Counted from the stretch's first letter, positions 42,849 to 55,198 are shown. The stretch is DNA of 64,000 bases from Coix lacryma-jobi var. lacryma-jobi (GCA_009763385.1 CM019823.1:86253104-86317103), one strand, 5' to 3'. Program-made: numbers and translations. The notes: generated by a model from the letters alone, not told the origin.

Positions 42849-45800
42849 TCATGTCTGCTGATTCGCCTTGTTCCCTGCCAGAATAAGGGAGATCTCCAGG
42901 CCACGACTAAACGCTTGATTGAAAAGGAAACGTGACTGGAATGTTGACACAAAGGGGAACCATGAGAAGAAGACGATGGGCACAAAGATGATGGCGCCCA
43001 TTCCTGCATCGTACATCCTTGCAATCTCACGGACTGAATCCAATAGCCCAAGGGCTTTCACTACCCCCTTCCATGTGATGGCCAGCTGCCATGACAAGGA
43101 AAATTTTGGTGAGGCATGTGCACCAGGCAAAGTTATCAGCCATTAACTTGACACTTTGTAATATTCCAAATTTGCTTCAATTAAGTAGCAGATTGATAGA
43201 ATGCAAGTATTTCTCAAACAAAATAAGGATGTTGTACTTACACATAAGACACACCAGCCAGTTGCTATAAAAGCAAGTGCACTTGCAAATAAGTCAGCAA
43301 CAGTGAACGATGTGAGCACGATAAGAAGAGTAATTCCTGCAATTATCCCAATAGCAAGGACGCCCTGCAGAAACCGAACAAAAGTCGGCAAGGCTGTTGA
43401 CTTCTTCGGAGTTGCAGTAAAAAGCTGAAAGACAACAGGACAAAGCTTAGCTTAGAGTTCATCCATATATAATTTTAAAACATGCAGCATTTGAATGTTC
43501 AAAGAATAACATGATAGACCTTGAACAGAAGAACCATAACAAGGAGTGCGATCCATGAGAAGCCATAAACCTGCAGTGACAGAAGGCATTGGATAGACAG
43601 AACAAACAAAGCTCAGTTGGTGGTAGGATCCAAAGTTAAATATAACATCCAAATGGTTGGTTATTAATGTTTTTATGCTGCTTAAATTGAACATTAAGTT
43701 CTAAATATCTACTTCAAGGCCAAAACCAACAATAAAATTACTAGGAAAAATTGAGGTATAATAACATCATTCATCAAGGAAAAATCATACATTGTGTTTC
43801 ACATTATAAAAGAAATACAAGAATGTTTTGTGTTACACATTGTTGATAAACAGGGTTGAATTCTTTTAGGGCCTGGAAAAGGTGAAGTTCGAGGATTCCT
43901 AAAACGATCAGATCTTTTAATGTCCTATGGAGGAAAAGTGATGCACAATACTGCTCCCTTCCCTCAAACAGAAAAGCTACAGATGATCAGCTTCATAAAC
44001 ATTGAAGAGATGAGACGTGAAATGAAGATATATGCATGATATGTTGGAATGGAATAATTAGATTATCGGGCTGACCCTAGAAGGGTAGCATATAGTAGCA
44101 ATTACATGGGCCTCATGGGCCTAACTCATATCAACATGATATATGAAAATCACAATAAAGATTTTATACTGATGAATAGTTAGTTAGAAGATCTTAAAGT
44201 CGAAGGACGAGAGACAGCACAACTTACTGCAAGGGAAGTATTATGATCTGTAATTTTAAGCTTGTACACAATGCCATACTGAAACATGAGAAATCTAAGG
44301 CTCAGGATTGTCTCAAGAATACGTCCTCTGAATGTCTGGATATGCTCCTGTATATACATATTGAGAGATATAATTAATCAGTGTTAGTTATAAGTGAAGA
44401 GAACAAACCACCCAGGTTAAAACATAATAATAATTGAAACACAGGTAAATTGCTACTGACCTGCTCGCCATCCCACCAAGATTCCCAACTGTTGTCGCCC
44501 TTTACACCAACTCCACCTTTATAAAGTAACCAATTTGTCCAGTCATCGAAGTCCTCAACAGTCCTGGGAGTGGGGACAAAGTACATGAGTATTATGAAAA
44601 GAAAAACTATGCAGCATCCACGTATTTTACTGATGACTCTTGATTGACTCAATGGTGATGCATAGACTTCTACCTATCCTTCCAGAGAAAACAATTCACC
44701 AAATATAGTGCTATATTTCCCCACGACATGAAAGAAAAATAAACTCTCAATTTTACCAAAGGTCATCTTGTTTGAATGCCAACAAACCTTAAAGGAAAAT
44801 AGTTTAAGGATAGGGGTATAAACATACTTTTGCCACTCGAAACCGGAAGGATTGAAAATGTAAGGTGCGAAAAGCCAGGACATAACGAGGAACCAACTAC
44901 TGATAGTAATCAGAATAAATGAAGATGAACCGCCCTTTGTGTATCCATATGCAATGTAAACGATGAGGAGGAGAGCAACCTCAAGCCTGCAACAAGGATG
45001 TCTTTCAGATGGATTATCATGTAATGCCAGCAAGTACAATTAACTAGAACTAAGGATTCCATTTGCTGTGCCAGATCCCTGTAATGTCTAGGAAAAAATA
45101 TGTCCAGTATTCCCAGGTATGATTCTGAACGTTATATACATAAACCAGGGTTCTTCGACATTTGTAGTATATGTCACCTTCCTGTAGCAAATTATTTGTT
45201 TCGATAAGTAACAACTTACGCCTTAACAAAGTGACTTCGAGAATAGAGCCTATAATTTTCAGCAAACTTTATGTGCCGAACAACAAAACCTCTTCCAGTA
45301 GCTTTATACTGCATAAAGGAAAATGTCAACAAAATTCAGGAAGTAACAATAGTAACGATTAATATGACTGTTTTGTACCTTTGCACCACCATGAAGGATT
45401 GTTCTACCAAAGTAATGTGTCCTTGTTCCAAGCGAAAAGGTGAAAAACACAGAACAGAACTGGAGCTGCATTGTAATAAAACTAAAAACAGCCTGCGCAA
45501 GATTGAAAATTTTGACATGATTGCAAAATCCTGTAAATAGCATAAACCATCCTCTCAAAAGAAAAGGAACAAAGATAGCTCACCTTCATCAGCCCCAGCT
45601 CCAAAATGAAACCCATTATCATCGGTACTGCTGTAAAAATACCAATCTGAACCAAAAACTGAGCATTCAAAGCAGCATCTAGCGCAGTGTTCCCCAAAAA
45701 CCTAGCTTGGCGAGATATTGAGTAGTCAAGACCAGAGAGTGCCTGAAAATTAGAACAGACTGCCTCAAGTCAATCATACAAAATGGAAAAGAAACACTAA

Positions 45801-45902
45801 GATAAAAATTCCTCAAACAGGAACATAAACAATTGAAAAATTCAAAGTACTCACCAGATAAACCCTTCCGTACAAGAAGATGTACACAGTTAGAACAGTC
45901 AT
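42849..45902 (-). CDS. Callose synthase (CalS9/GSL10-like), last ten exons
   Basis: Exons in transcript order: 45902-45855, 45742-45584, 45492-45379, 45308-45220, 44986-44828, 44563-44461, 44347-44228, 43570-43520, 43424-43242 and 43085-42849. Each has AG/GT borders, and the phases join without a stop. They encode the C-terminal part of the 1,3-beta-glucan synthase domain and its trailing membrane helices: RQARFLGNTALDAALNAQFL, LGTRTHYFGRTILHGGAKY, FAENYRLYSRSHFVKALEVA, WLLYKGGVGVKGDNSWESWW, RGRILETILSLRF, DSVREIARMYDAGMG and NQAFSRGLEIS. The end, LILAGNKANQQT, fits the CalS9/GSL10 branch better than CalS1-type ends; this is from memory. The enzyme makes callose from UDP-glucose at the plasma membrane and cell plate. 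Confidence 0.93.
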
Positions 45903-46067
45903 CTGCAAGGACAAATGAACAAACAAGCTAAGAGACTAGTAGTATACAACAATATGGAACGAGTAATGATATATAAACTACTTTATTATATTAAATAAAC
46001 ATGTCCAAAAACCAGTCAAGATACCTGGCAAAACGAAAGGCATAGTACTAACTTGCAGAATAAGTTC

Positions 46068-46180
46068 TGTTGGAGTATGAGTATATGGCCCATGTGGCAA
46101 GGCCCTTGAGGCCCATGTATGGAACCTATATTGCTACCCTTGTTAGGGTTATGCTAAATCAATAGAGAGTAATTCCAACA
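46068..46180 (+). repeat. 5' LTR of Copia element 1 (113 bp)
   Basis: TGTTGGAGTATGAGTATATG to GAGAGTAATTCCAACA. Unusually short for an LTR. It carries no obvious TATA box. Confidence 0.95.
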
Positions 46181-46241
46181 TGGTATCAAGCTAGGTTTTC
46201 TCTCTCCCTCCCACCCTCTCCAGCTGCAGCCGCCGCGCGAA

Positions 46242-46284
46242 CCGGTGTGTGTATGGGGCGAGTCTCCCCCCATACACACACCGG
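46242..46284. repeat. Perfect 17-bp inverted repeat
   Basis: Arms CCGGTGTGTGTATGGGG (46242-46258) and CCCCATACACACACCGG (46268-46284) with a 9-nt loop. It lies where gag should be, 60 bp after the 5' LTR. Confidence 0.95.
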
Positions 46285-49200
46285 CGGCCATGTTTGTTGG
46301 GGCTGTCCCGGGCACCCTCTCATTCCCGTCGCCGTGGACTCCACCTCCCAACACCCTACCGGGGTCTGTCGTTTGGCATCCGACGGCTTTGGTCTTCTCT
46401 TTCAGCACCATGCCCTCGACACCGCCTGTCGGTCCCGCCTGGGTCGCAGACTCGGGTGCCACCTACCACACTACTCCCGACCGTCGTATACTCTCCTCCA
46501 TGTACTCACCCTCTTCCACTCACCCTTCGTCCATCATGGTCGCGAATGGTTCGTGTCTTCCAGTCACATCCGTGGGTGCCGCCGGCGCCCATGGCTCCTT
46601 TCGCCTTCCTGATGTTCTTGTTGTTCTTGTCGCACCCGGTATGGTTCACAACCTCCTCTCTATTCGGCGCTTCACGACTGACAACTCCTGTTCGGTTGAG
46701 TTTGACCCCTCTGGCCTCACCGTGTGGGATTCAGCCTCCCGGCGTCCTCTTCTCCGGTGTGACAGCGCAGGGCCTCTCTACACCCTTCGTTTCCCCAGTT
46801 CCGCTGCTTCTCCTTCGGCATCTGCCTTTACCACCACCACCTCCACCACATGGCACCGGCGTCTCGGCCATCCTGGTCGTGATGCTCTGACGCAGCTCAG
46901 TCGTAGTTCCGACATTCGGTGTCCCCGGACTCACGATGAGCACTTGTGCAACGCGTGCCAGTTGGGCCGTCATGTTCGGCTTCCTTTCCCTACCTCCTCC
47001 TCACATGCGGCTCGCATCTTTGATCTAATCCATTGCGACTTGTGGACATCTCCTGTACTTAGCATGTCTGGCTATAAGTACTACTTGGTGGTGGTCGATG
47101 ATTTCTCCCACTACTCTTGGACCTTTCCCTTGCGTGCCAAGTCGGATGCTTTTCCCACTCTTCTCCACTTTTTCGCTTGGGTGTCCACTCAGTTCGGCCT
47201 CACCATCAAGGCCGTCCAGTGCGGCAATGGCCGTGAGTTCGATAACTCAACCTCACGTGCCTTCTTCCTCTCTCACGGTGTTCAGCTGCGCATGTCTTGT
47301 CCGTATACCTCCTCTCAGAACGGCAAGGCCGAGCGCATGATCTGCACCACCAATGACACCATTCGCACCCTTCTGCTTCAGGCATCCCTACCCGCTCGCT
47401 TCTGGGCCGAGAGTCTGCACACCTCCACCTATCTCCTTAACCGTCTTCCTTCCGCTGCTTGCCCTGCTCCTACACCTCACCACGCTCTGTTCGGTACCCC
47501 TCCTCGGTACGACCACCTTCGAGTCTTTGGTTGTGCGTGTAACCCTAACACCGCCGCCACTGCTCCCCATAAGCTGGCCCCCCGGTCCACTCTATGTGTC
47601 TTCCTCGGGTACTCCCCGGATCACAAGGGGTACCGGTGCTTTGACCTTACCTCCCGTCGGGTTCTCATCTCTCGCCATGTGGTGTTTGATGAGTCTGTCT
47701 TCCCCTACTCCGCTACCACCACCCCCACTTCCACCCCGAATCTTGACGTCTCCTCGTTGTTTCCCACTGACACGGTGGTCGAGCCACCTTTTCAGTTCTC
47801 TCCTGCAGGTACTGCTGCACCGTGCCCGTTGCCGGCGCCGTGCCCCAGCTCGGCCCCGCGACCACCTCGGCCCTGCTCCTTGCCCGGGCCTGGAGGGGTC
47901 CTCGGCCCCTGTCGTTGTTCGTGACGCGGGTCCCGAGCCGGTTGCTCATGCGCCACCTGGCCGCTTTGCTCAACCGGCGTTGGTTTACCAGCGCTGCGGG
48001 ACGGCCCCCGTCGCTGCTCCGGGTGCGGTTCCCGGGCCGTCGACTCCAGCACCACCGGCACGCTTCGCCCAGCCGGCGCTCGTTTACCAGCGCCGTGGCG
48101 CGGCCACCGGCCCTGCGCCTGACGCGGGTCCCGGGCTGTCGACTACAGCACCACCACCCGTCGCCGCTCCGGGTGCGGTTCCCGCGCCGTCGACTCCAGC
48201 ACCACCGGCACGCTACGCCCAGCCGACGCTTGTCTACCAGCGCCGTGCACGGATGGCGCCGCCGCCGCCACCGGTGACTCCTTCACCGGGGCCGTCGCCC
48301 TCACCCGTAGCCTCCTCTCCGCCAGCGAAACCGACGCCACCGCCTCGGCCACCGGCTGCCCGTGTCACGACGCCGGTGTACCACCCGCCGCTCCTTCACC
48401 GACACCCGCGGCATGTTCACCCTATGGTGACGCGGCACGCGGCTGGTACCCTGCAGCCCCGGGCCCTTGCGGCGGTGCCCGGGGACTCGCAGGTCTCTTC
48501 AGTACCTTCTTCCGTCCGTGAGGCCTTGTTGGATCCTCACTGGCGCCGTGCGATGGAGGAGTACGCGGCGCTCTTCGCCAACCAGACGTGGGAGCTGGTC
48601 CCCCGTCCCTCGGGTGCCAACGTTGTCACCGGCAAGTGGATTTGGACACACAAGCGTTGGGCTGATGGCACTTTGGAGCGGTAAGGCTCACTGGGTTCTT
48701 CGGGGTTTCACTCAGCGTCCTGGAGTTGACTATGATGAGACGTTTAGCCCAGTGGTGAAGCCGACCACCATCCGCACAGTGCTCTCTGGCTCTCACTCGC
48801 TCCTGGCCTGTGCATCAGTTGGATGTGAAGAATGCCTTTCTGCATGGTCTTCTCACAGAGACAGTGTACTGCAGTCAGCCGGCCGGGTTTGTTGACTCCT
48901 CTCGTCCTGACATGGTGTGCCGGCTCAACAGGTCTCTCTATGGCCTCAAGCAGGCTCCTCGGGCGTGGAATCATCGGTTTGCCACTTTTCTCCGGACACT
49001 GGGTTTTGTGGAGGCCAAGTCAGACACCTCTCTGTATATCTATCACCGTGGAGCTGAGACTGCGTATCTGCTGCTCTATGTGGATGACATTGTCCTCACG
49101 GCCTCCAGTGAGTCACTCCTTCGCCGGATTATCAGCTCTCTTCAGCAGGAGTTTGCTATGAAGGATCTGGGTGTGCTCCACCACTTCCTTGGGGTTACAG

Positions 49201-50024
49201 TTGCGCCTCATCCTGCCGGGGTCCTTCTTCACCAGAGGCAGTACACTCGGGATATCTTGGAGCGCGCTGGGATGACTGATTGCAACCCCTGTGCCACTCC
49301 GGTTGACACACATGGCAAGCTGTCTGAGTCTGAGGGCCCTCCAGTGGCAGATCCTACTGCATACCAGAGTCTTGCTAGTGCGCTTCAATACCTCACCTTC
49401 ACCAGGCCGGACATCACCTATGCTGTTCAGCAGATCTGTCTCCACATGCATGATCCCCGGGAGCCACACCTTACCGCTCTTAAGCGTCTCCTCCGCTACC
49501 TCCGCGGGACTGCTGACTACGGCCTCCTCCTCCACCGGAGGTCGTCCTCCACCGAGATGATTGTGTACACCGATGCTAACTGGGCTGGCTGTCCGGACAC
49601 TCGCCGCTCCACCTCCGGCTACGCTGTCTTCTTGGGCGGCAACCTGGTGTCCTGGTCGTCCAAGCGCCAGCACGTGGCCTCCCGCTCCAGCGCCAAGACG
49701 GAGTACCGCGCCGTTGCCAACGGCGTGGCTGAGGCTTCCTGGCTCCGGCAGCTTCTTGCCGAGCTCCAGAGCCCCCTTCGCCGGACCACGCTGGTCTACT
49801 GCGACAATGTCAGCGCCGTGTACCTCTCCACCAACCCTGTTCAGCACCAGCGAACCAAGCATGTGGAGATCGACCTACACTTTGTCCGTGACCGAGTTGC
49901 CATCGGCGAGATGCGCGTCCTTCATGTTCCGACCACCTCCCAGTTCACCGACATCTTCACCAAGGGCCTCCCGTCCTCGAGCTTCGCCGAGTTTCGCTCC
50001 AGCCTCAACATCACCAGTGGCTAG
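46285..50024 (+). pseudogene. Copia element 1 polyprotein (protease to RNase H)
   Basis: Protease WVADSGATYHTT, GAG-pre-integrase WHRRLGHPGRDAL, integrase (VDDFSHYSWTFPL; CGNGREFDN with Gly at the second catalytic Asp; QNGKAERM), then a Pro/Ala-rich linker with repeats of RFAQPALVYQRR (47930-48250). RT spans MVTRHAAG to LLLYVDDIVLTASS, and RNase H to IFTKGLPSSSFAEFRSSLNI (stop at 50024). Frame changes occur near 47820, at 48683 (two bases lost, giving TAA) and near 48800. No gag core or zinc knuckle. Confidence 0.93.
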
Positions 50025-50112
50025 TTGCGTCTGTGGGGGGACTCATGTGTGTTGTTTGTTTTCATGCCCAGTCTGTAACTCCGCTGCGCCGGTAGTTAAG
50101 ACTGCGGGGGAG

Positions 50113-50225
50113 TGTTGGAGTATGAGTATATGGCCCATGTGGCAAGGCCCTTGAGGCCCATGTATGGAACCTATATTGCTACCCTTGTTAGGGTTATGCT
50201 AAATCACTAGAGAGTAATTCCAACA
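50113..50225 (+). repeat. 3' LTR of Copia element 1
   Basis: Same 113 bp as 46068-46180 with one substitution (CACTAG for CAATAG). Confidence 0.95.
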
Positions 50226-50340
50226 AGTTCCCTATACAAAAATCCTAATGCAAGGTCACTCCACAGTACAGATTGGTCCAACAAACCAGTTTTTAGGGCC
50301 AGGGCCAGGGATTTTTTTTAATTTTGGGGGGCAGGGTGGT

Positions 50341-50910
50341 TGAAGTGGCGCCAAGCATCTGACATTCTCTGTGATAAGAGGGTACCCCAAAAGCTCAAAG
50401 ACAAGTTTTATAGAAAGGCGATTAGACCGGCTATGTTGTATGGAGTAGATTGTTGGCCTACAAAAAGAAGACATGTCCAACAAATGACTGTTGCAAAAAT
50501 GAGTATGTTGTGCTGGATTTGTGGTCGCACAAGGTTGAACCGAGTTCAAAACGATGATATACGCAACCATCTAGGGGTAGTACCAATTGAAGAAAAACTT
50601 GTCCAATATCGGTTGAGGTGGTTTGGCCATGTCCAAAAGACCTTAAGAGGCTCTAGTGCATTGTGGTGTTCTAAGCCAAGATATTAATGTGAGAAGAGGT
50701 AGAGGAAGACCGAAATTGACTTGGGGGCAAGCTATAAAGAGATCTGAAAGGTTGGGGTATACCTAGAGATCTTTGTTTAGATAGGAGTGCGTGGAAAGCG
50801 GCCATTGCCGTGCCTGAACCGTGACTACGGGCTCCTATTGGGTTTCAACTCTAGCCTACCCCAATTTGTTGGGACTAAAAGGCTTTTTTTGGTTTGGTTT
50901 GGTTTGGCAG
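50341..50910 (+). pseudogene. RTE LINE 3' end, truncated
   Basis: Encodes AIRPAMLYGVDCWPTKRRHV, LCWICGRTRLNRVQND and YRLRWFGHVQ, the C-terminal text of plant RTE-type LINEs. It then shows the untranslated tail GGTTTCAACTCTAGCCTACC and a short TTTGG repeat end. The frame breaks near 50690. It lies in the callose synthase intron, antisense to the gene. Confidence 0.85.
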
Positions 50911-50949
50911 GAGAGCTGTGTTTCATTGTAATATAGAGATGAAAAATAG

Positions 50950-51945
50950 GTTGGGTCCCCAACAGGATCCTCACTCATACAGGGACTAGATATGAGTGAG
51001 GCTTTACGCAAGGTCATGGATTAAACACATAGCGAACAAAACACGACTCGACCTTAACTAAAAGGACCTAGTCTGCAAGCACCAGCCCTAGCCCTAGAAG
51101 CTTCTTCGCCCCAGCCATGCAGCAGAGGCTGTGCTCATTCTTAAACTCACTCCAAATCGTGGTAACCGAAGAAGAAGCCCCCTCAAAAACACATGCATTC
51201 CTACGTTTCCAAATAATCCAGACCCCTACAATAATTAGAGTATTTACTCCTTTTCTGTGCTCCTTGCTAACTCTGATCATCGCCTTGCACCACCAGTCAG
51301 CAAAACTCAGTTCATTTTGTTGGGGGACTGAATCCGCTAGGTTCAGTGGATTGAATAATTTGAACCAGACTTGCCTTGCCACTACACATGATGTTAGCAG
51401 ATGTTGTATTGTTTCATCTTCTTTATCGCATTTAGGACATTTATCCGGAAGAGAGAGGCCTGTCTTAGCGAGCCTATCCGCTGTCCAACACCTATTACGG
51501 ATTGCCAACCGCAAGAACATTTTGCATTTGCCCAGGGGCTAAGGCTTCCATAATCTACGCCAAGGCTCGAAGGTTACAGCACCAGAGAAGAAAGCTTTAT
51601 AGGCCAATTTAGACGAGTAGCATCCACTTGCATCTAGCCTCCATTTGTGACAATCCTCTTGGTCAGACAAGTTAATTTCCAACAGACCATCCCAGAGCTG
51701 TAGGAATTCTCTAATACCAGTCCAAGATAGACCTCCTTGGATGTCCATTGGCCATTCCAGGTTGGTGAGAGCTTCAGCCACAGTCCGGCTTTTGCGGATT
51801 CCAGGTCCAGAAAATGAGAAGGCACAACCAGTTTCCAATTCAAATTTGTAACAATGTTGAGAATCAAAAGGTAATTTGCACTAAAACATTGAGAATAAAG
51901 ACATTTCAAAATGTTTAGGTCAACAAGCTTTGCATTTGAGCTCAA
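50950..51945 (-). pseudogene. L1-type LINE 3' portion with zf-RVT domain
   Basis: Minus-strand frames 51838-51539 and 51520-51068 read as one protein with a shift: SKLAYKAFFSG, WRRLWKP, then FLRLAIRNRCWTADRLAKTG, CPKCDKEDETIQHLLTSC and VGVWIIWKRRNACVFEG. These are the zinc-binding domain and tail found after the RT of plant L1 elements. 5' truncated. Same strand as the callose synthase gene. Confidence 0.85.
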
Positions 51946-52204
51946 TAGCTGTAGTCAAGCAAGAATCCTTGCAAGTTCATCTCAATTTTTTCTGCCAAAC
52001 AGCCATCTGGAACTTTTCAAAGAGATGAGTTTCTATTTCCATACTCCTCCAAAGAGCTAATATATTAGTTTTTTAGAGAAGCCAAAGTGCAATGTGCATG
52101 CAGAACACATCTCAGCAGGCACATAAGATGCTACAGAAAGAATCCAGGAACCACAAAGTATAAACCAAGTGAAAAGGGAGCAAGGGAGAGAGAGAGAGGT
52201 GTAC

Positions 52205-53247
52205 CATCGTGCAGACATAATAACCAACTGTGGTGAAAAAGAAGGTTAGCATCCGGAAGAAGTCAAATAACTGCCCCAGACGGTACACATCTCGGCTGAG
52301 AACTTGCTCGCCATTGCCTCCAGCAACTTTCCCCTCAAATAGTGCAATTTGGTTCAAGCCAACATCACGCCCTTTCCCCACCTGAAACAAAGGATATTTT
52401 TATATTCCCTTTTGGAGATTAAACAAAGGATACTTTTATATCCCCTTTTGGAGATAAACTTCAGGTAATTGCAGATGTGGCATAATGGTAATGCACCCTT
52501 TGGGTAAATGTCTCATGCGCTTCAAAAAAATCTAAAAGGTCATGAATATAAGAAGGCTAGCATATGCACCCTTGGAACCCTGGGGTATGAAGGTAATCAC
52601 ATTTGCACTATACATAATTTAAAAATCAAGACTGATGTATATTGTATACCTTTGTTTTCTGAACGCAGGTGTGCGTACATATTAAGGAACGGTGTATGAA
52701 AATCCATACAAAAAGAAAATTCACACCCCCCCCCCCAAAAAAAAAAAAAAAAATCTATTGTGGATCCTCCATGGTCTTACGAGCTGTTTGGCTCCACATC
52801 CGTATCGCAAACGCAAATAATTTTACACCTGTAGTTGTTATCGACGGTAATAAAAATGAACTGGTGTCGTTTACGTTTACGTTAGTTTTGAGCCCACCAA
52901 ACAGATCGTTATTTCTTCCATTCTTGCTCAAGCCAGATGATGAAAAATTCTCATGTCCAGTTCCACTTTGGGATGGATTCTAAGCAACCAAAAACAAATG
53001 CACATATTAACATCTTGTATTTTATTATAAAGCGCAACATTATGCAATTGTGCATGGCCTACCGAGCTAAATAACCATGCATATTTTGGAACCTTCGAGG
53101 AAATTCCCATGTGTAAACCATAATGGGTGCAAATGCACAGTGCATAGTATCCCGGTCTTGCTGTTTTGTAGTAACAAATGACATAAATATTAACCTGGAT
53201 ATATTCATGGTGTGTGATGTTCCCTTGGCGCAAAGTCGAATTGAACC
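52205..53247 (-). CDS. Callose synthase, two middle exons
   Basis: Exons 53247-53195 (FNSTLRQGNITHHEYIQ) and 52381-52205 (GKGRDVGLNQIALFEGKVAG, DVYRLGQLFDFFRMLTFFF), joined in phase with each other, with 61513 upstream and with 45902 downstream. They hold the most conserved glucan-synthase core text. The downstream intron (45903-52204, 6.3 kb) contains a complete Copia element and LINE pieces. The upstream intron (53248-61512, 8.3 kb) contains a second Copia, a TIR element and a hAT derivative. Confidence 0.95.
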
Positions 53248-53649
53248 CTGCAGAATGATTAGCAATTAAAATGTGAAATTAGAAAGGTACGAGTCTCCAG
53301 TATGAGAAAGTGACTCAAACAAGTGTTATCAATGACTTACGACTCCTAGCATCTAGCATCATACAAATATAAAAAATAGAGATGAGATACCAAAAATTAT
53401 AGCAAGTCTGGTCTACATCTGTTATGACCGACGTCCAGTATACATGCCGCTGTACCGGTGGCTAGAGGCCGGCACACAGGGGAGACGCCTAGACAGAGGC
53501 CAGCGCATAGAAGGCACCTGGGCTATTAGCCCAATTATCTTTATTTGGTATTTTCCTTAATTAGGATATTTATTTTTTATAAAGTAGGATTTATGGAGAA
53601 GATAAATATATGTAAACAGTTACTGGAGAAATAAAGCAGAAGCAACTAA
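53248..53649. other. Intron sequence with LTR-like segment
   Basis: TGTTATGACCGACGTCC at 53418 resembles an LTR start and is followed by A/T-rich text with TATTTATTTTTTATAAAG. No matching partner or end was found. Confidence 0.3.
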
Positions 53650-54526
53650 GGTCCTGTTTGTTTCCGCTTTTGAGCGTGTTGGCGATCGGGAGCAGCGGAG
53701 AATCCCGCCAAACAGGTTGCATCACATCCGCGACGGCCCATCGCACGCTCACTCGATTGCGGCTCCAGTGCCTGCGGACGAAACACGAGCCTAGCAAGAT
53801 CGGGTTTTCTCGTGCCAGCGGACGAAACACGAGTCTCCAGTGCCTGTGTGAAACTCAATTTAACACGCGACGCTTTTCTCGTGCCTACCCCTCTCCCTCC
53901 CGTGCTCGCAACCGTCTTTCCCCTCCCGTGCGGGTGCCGCACAGCTCTCTCGGACGCCACCTCCCTCCCTCCATCTTCGCCGCCTCCTCCCTCCCTCCGG
54001 CCAGGCCGCCCCTTCCCTAACCGCCCGCTCCTGGTCTCTCCCTCCTTTGCAGGTGCCATGTCGAGGCTCTCCATCCCCATCGCCACTCCCTTCATCTCCG
54101 CTGCCATCTCATCTCCCTCCGACCCGGTGCCCCTTCCATGGACCAGATCCGCCGGCGGTGAGCAGGATACAGCCGGATCTGGCCTTCCGTCGACAGCCAC
54201 CACTGCCTGCTTCCGTCCGCCCCTCTCCTCCATCGCTGGCTCCTCTCCTCCGGATCCAGCGTTGCTGGCCAGATCTCTGCTCTATGCGGATGCGGCGGCC
54301 TGCTTTCTGCTCTCTATGGCGGTGGCCTGGAGCTAGGGCTGGTTGGTGGTGGCAGGCTGGGGCTGGAAGAAGGGCATAATGGTCATTTTGCACTCAATAT
54401 TGCTATGATAATCAAGAGTGCTAAACACTTTGATTTTTTCAGGCTTAGAAATTTTGGACCACGGTTTATTACAAAATCATGCTCAGCTTATAAGCAAGAT
54501 TCAGATAAGCCGAAACAAACAGGGCC
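53650..54526. mobile_element. GC-rich TIR element, 877 bp, TSD TAA
   Basis: Ends GGTCCTGTTTGTTTCCGCTT and, inverted, GGCCCTGTTTGTTTCGGCTT; flanked by TAA at 53647-53649 and 54527-54529. The interior (53750-54360) is GC-rich and C/T-biased, with CCTTTGCAG|GTGCCATG at 54047-54061 that looks like an acceptor before an ATG. It also contains a diverged repeat of GCGGACGAAACACGAG. This resembles host exon-like DNA carried by a Tourist/PIF-type non-autonomous element. No transposase. Confidence 0.65.
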
Positions 54527-54529
54527 TAA

Positions 54530-55198
54530 TTTGGTTGCTGGCTCTCCTCAGGGAGCCTAGCCACCATCATCTGGTGTAAACAGTAACGGTGGGTACTGTA
54601 GCATGGCAGTCACCGCCGCTCCCTCAACTAAGGATGGCAGCAGATCGGGTTTGGGGCAGATATCCGCGGGTTTCGGTTGTGGTTCCTGGTTTTCGTCAAT
54701 GGATTTTCAGGTTCGGGTACCCAAAATCCAACGGGTTTGAGGCAGATTTTAAATTTTACCCATGGAGCTCCATGGGTCCCGAAAGCATACAACCCACCAG
54801 GGGCTCATCTAAGCTATATAATACTGGAATCCTCAGCCCTCTCCCTCAACTCCTTACTCCTCATCCACGCAGCCACCCGACCTCGCAGTCCTGCACCCAC
54901 CCAACGCGTGACGGCGGATCAAGCGCTCCGCGCTCGCGAACGGCGAGTCACGGCTCTCGTTGACACGTCCCGTCATCTGCTTCCCCACTCGCTCACTTCC
55001 CCTCTCTCTCTCTCTCTCGGCCTCCGATCTTGGCAGTCCCTCACGGTGCAGTGCTTGGCAGTCGCCCCTCGATGGCGGCTAGCCTCGGAGTCCTCGTCCC
55101 TGGCGCCCTGCCCCGCGTCCACACAGTGCAGCAGCTGCTGGCAGCGCCACAGCAGGCCGCAGCGCGCGCGTCCAGCAGGGGCAACCCGCCAACGCGCG
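54530..55198. other. Intron sequence, GC-rich
   Basis: No supported gene. Contains an open frame at 54677-55204 rich in Ser/Arg/Leu, judged fortuitous, and a CT-microsatellite near 55000. Confidence 0.4.

Larger units (their letters stand above)
46068..50225 (+). mobile_element. Copia element (Ale/Retrofit-like) with 113-bp LTRs, TSD AGTTC
   Basis: LTRs 46068-46180 and 50113-50225 (113 bp each, differing at one base near the 3' end), TG...CA ends, and AGTTC duplicated at 46063-46067 and 50226-50230. PBS TGGTATCAAGC is at 46181. The purine tract GCGGGGGAG precedes the 3' LTR. It lies in a callose synthase intron, antisense to the gene. Gag is almost wholly missing. Polyprotein damage shows it is inactive despite near-identical LTRs. 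Confidence 0.95.
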
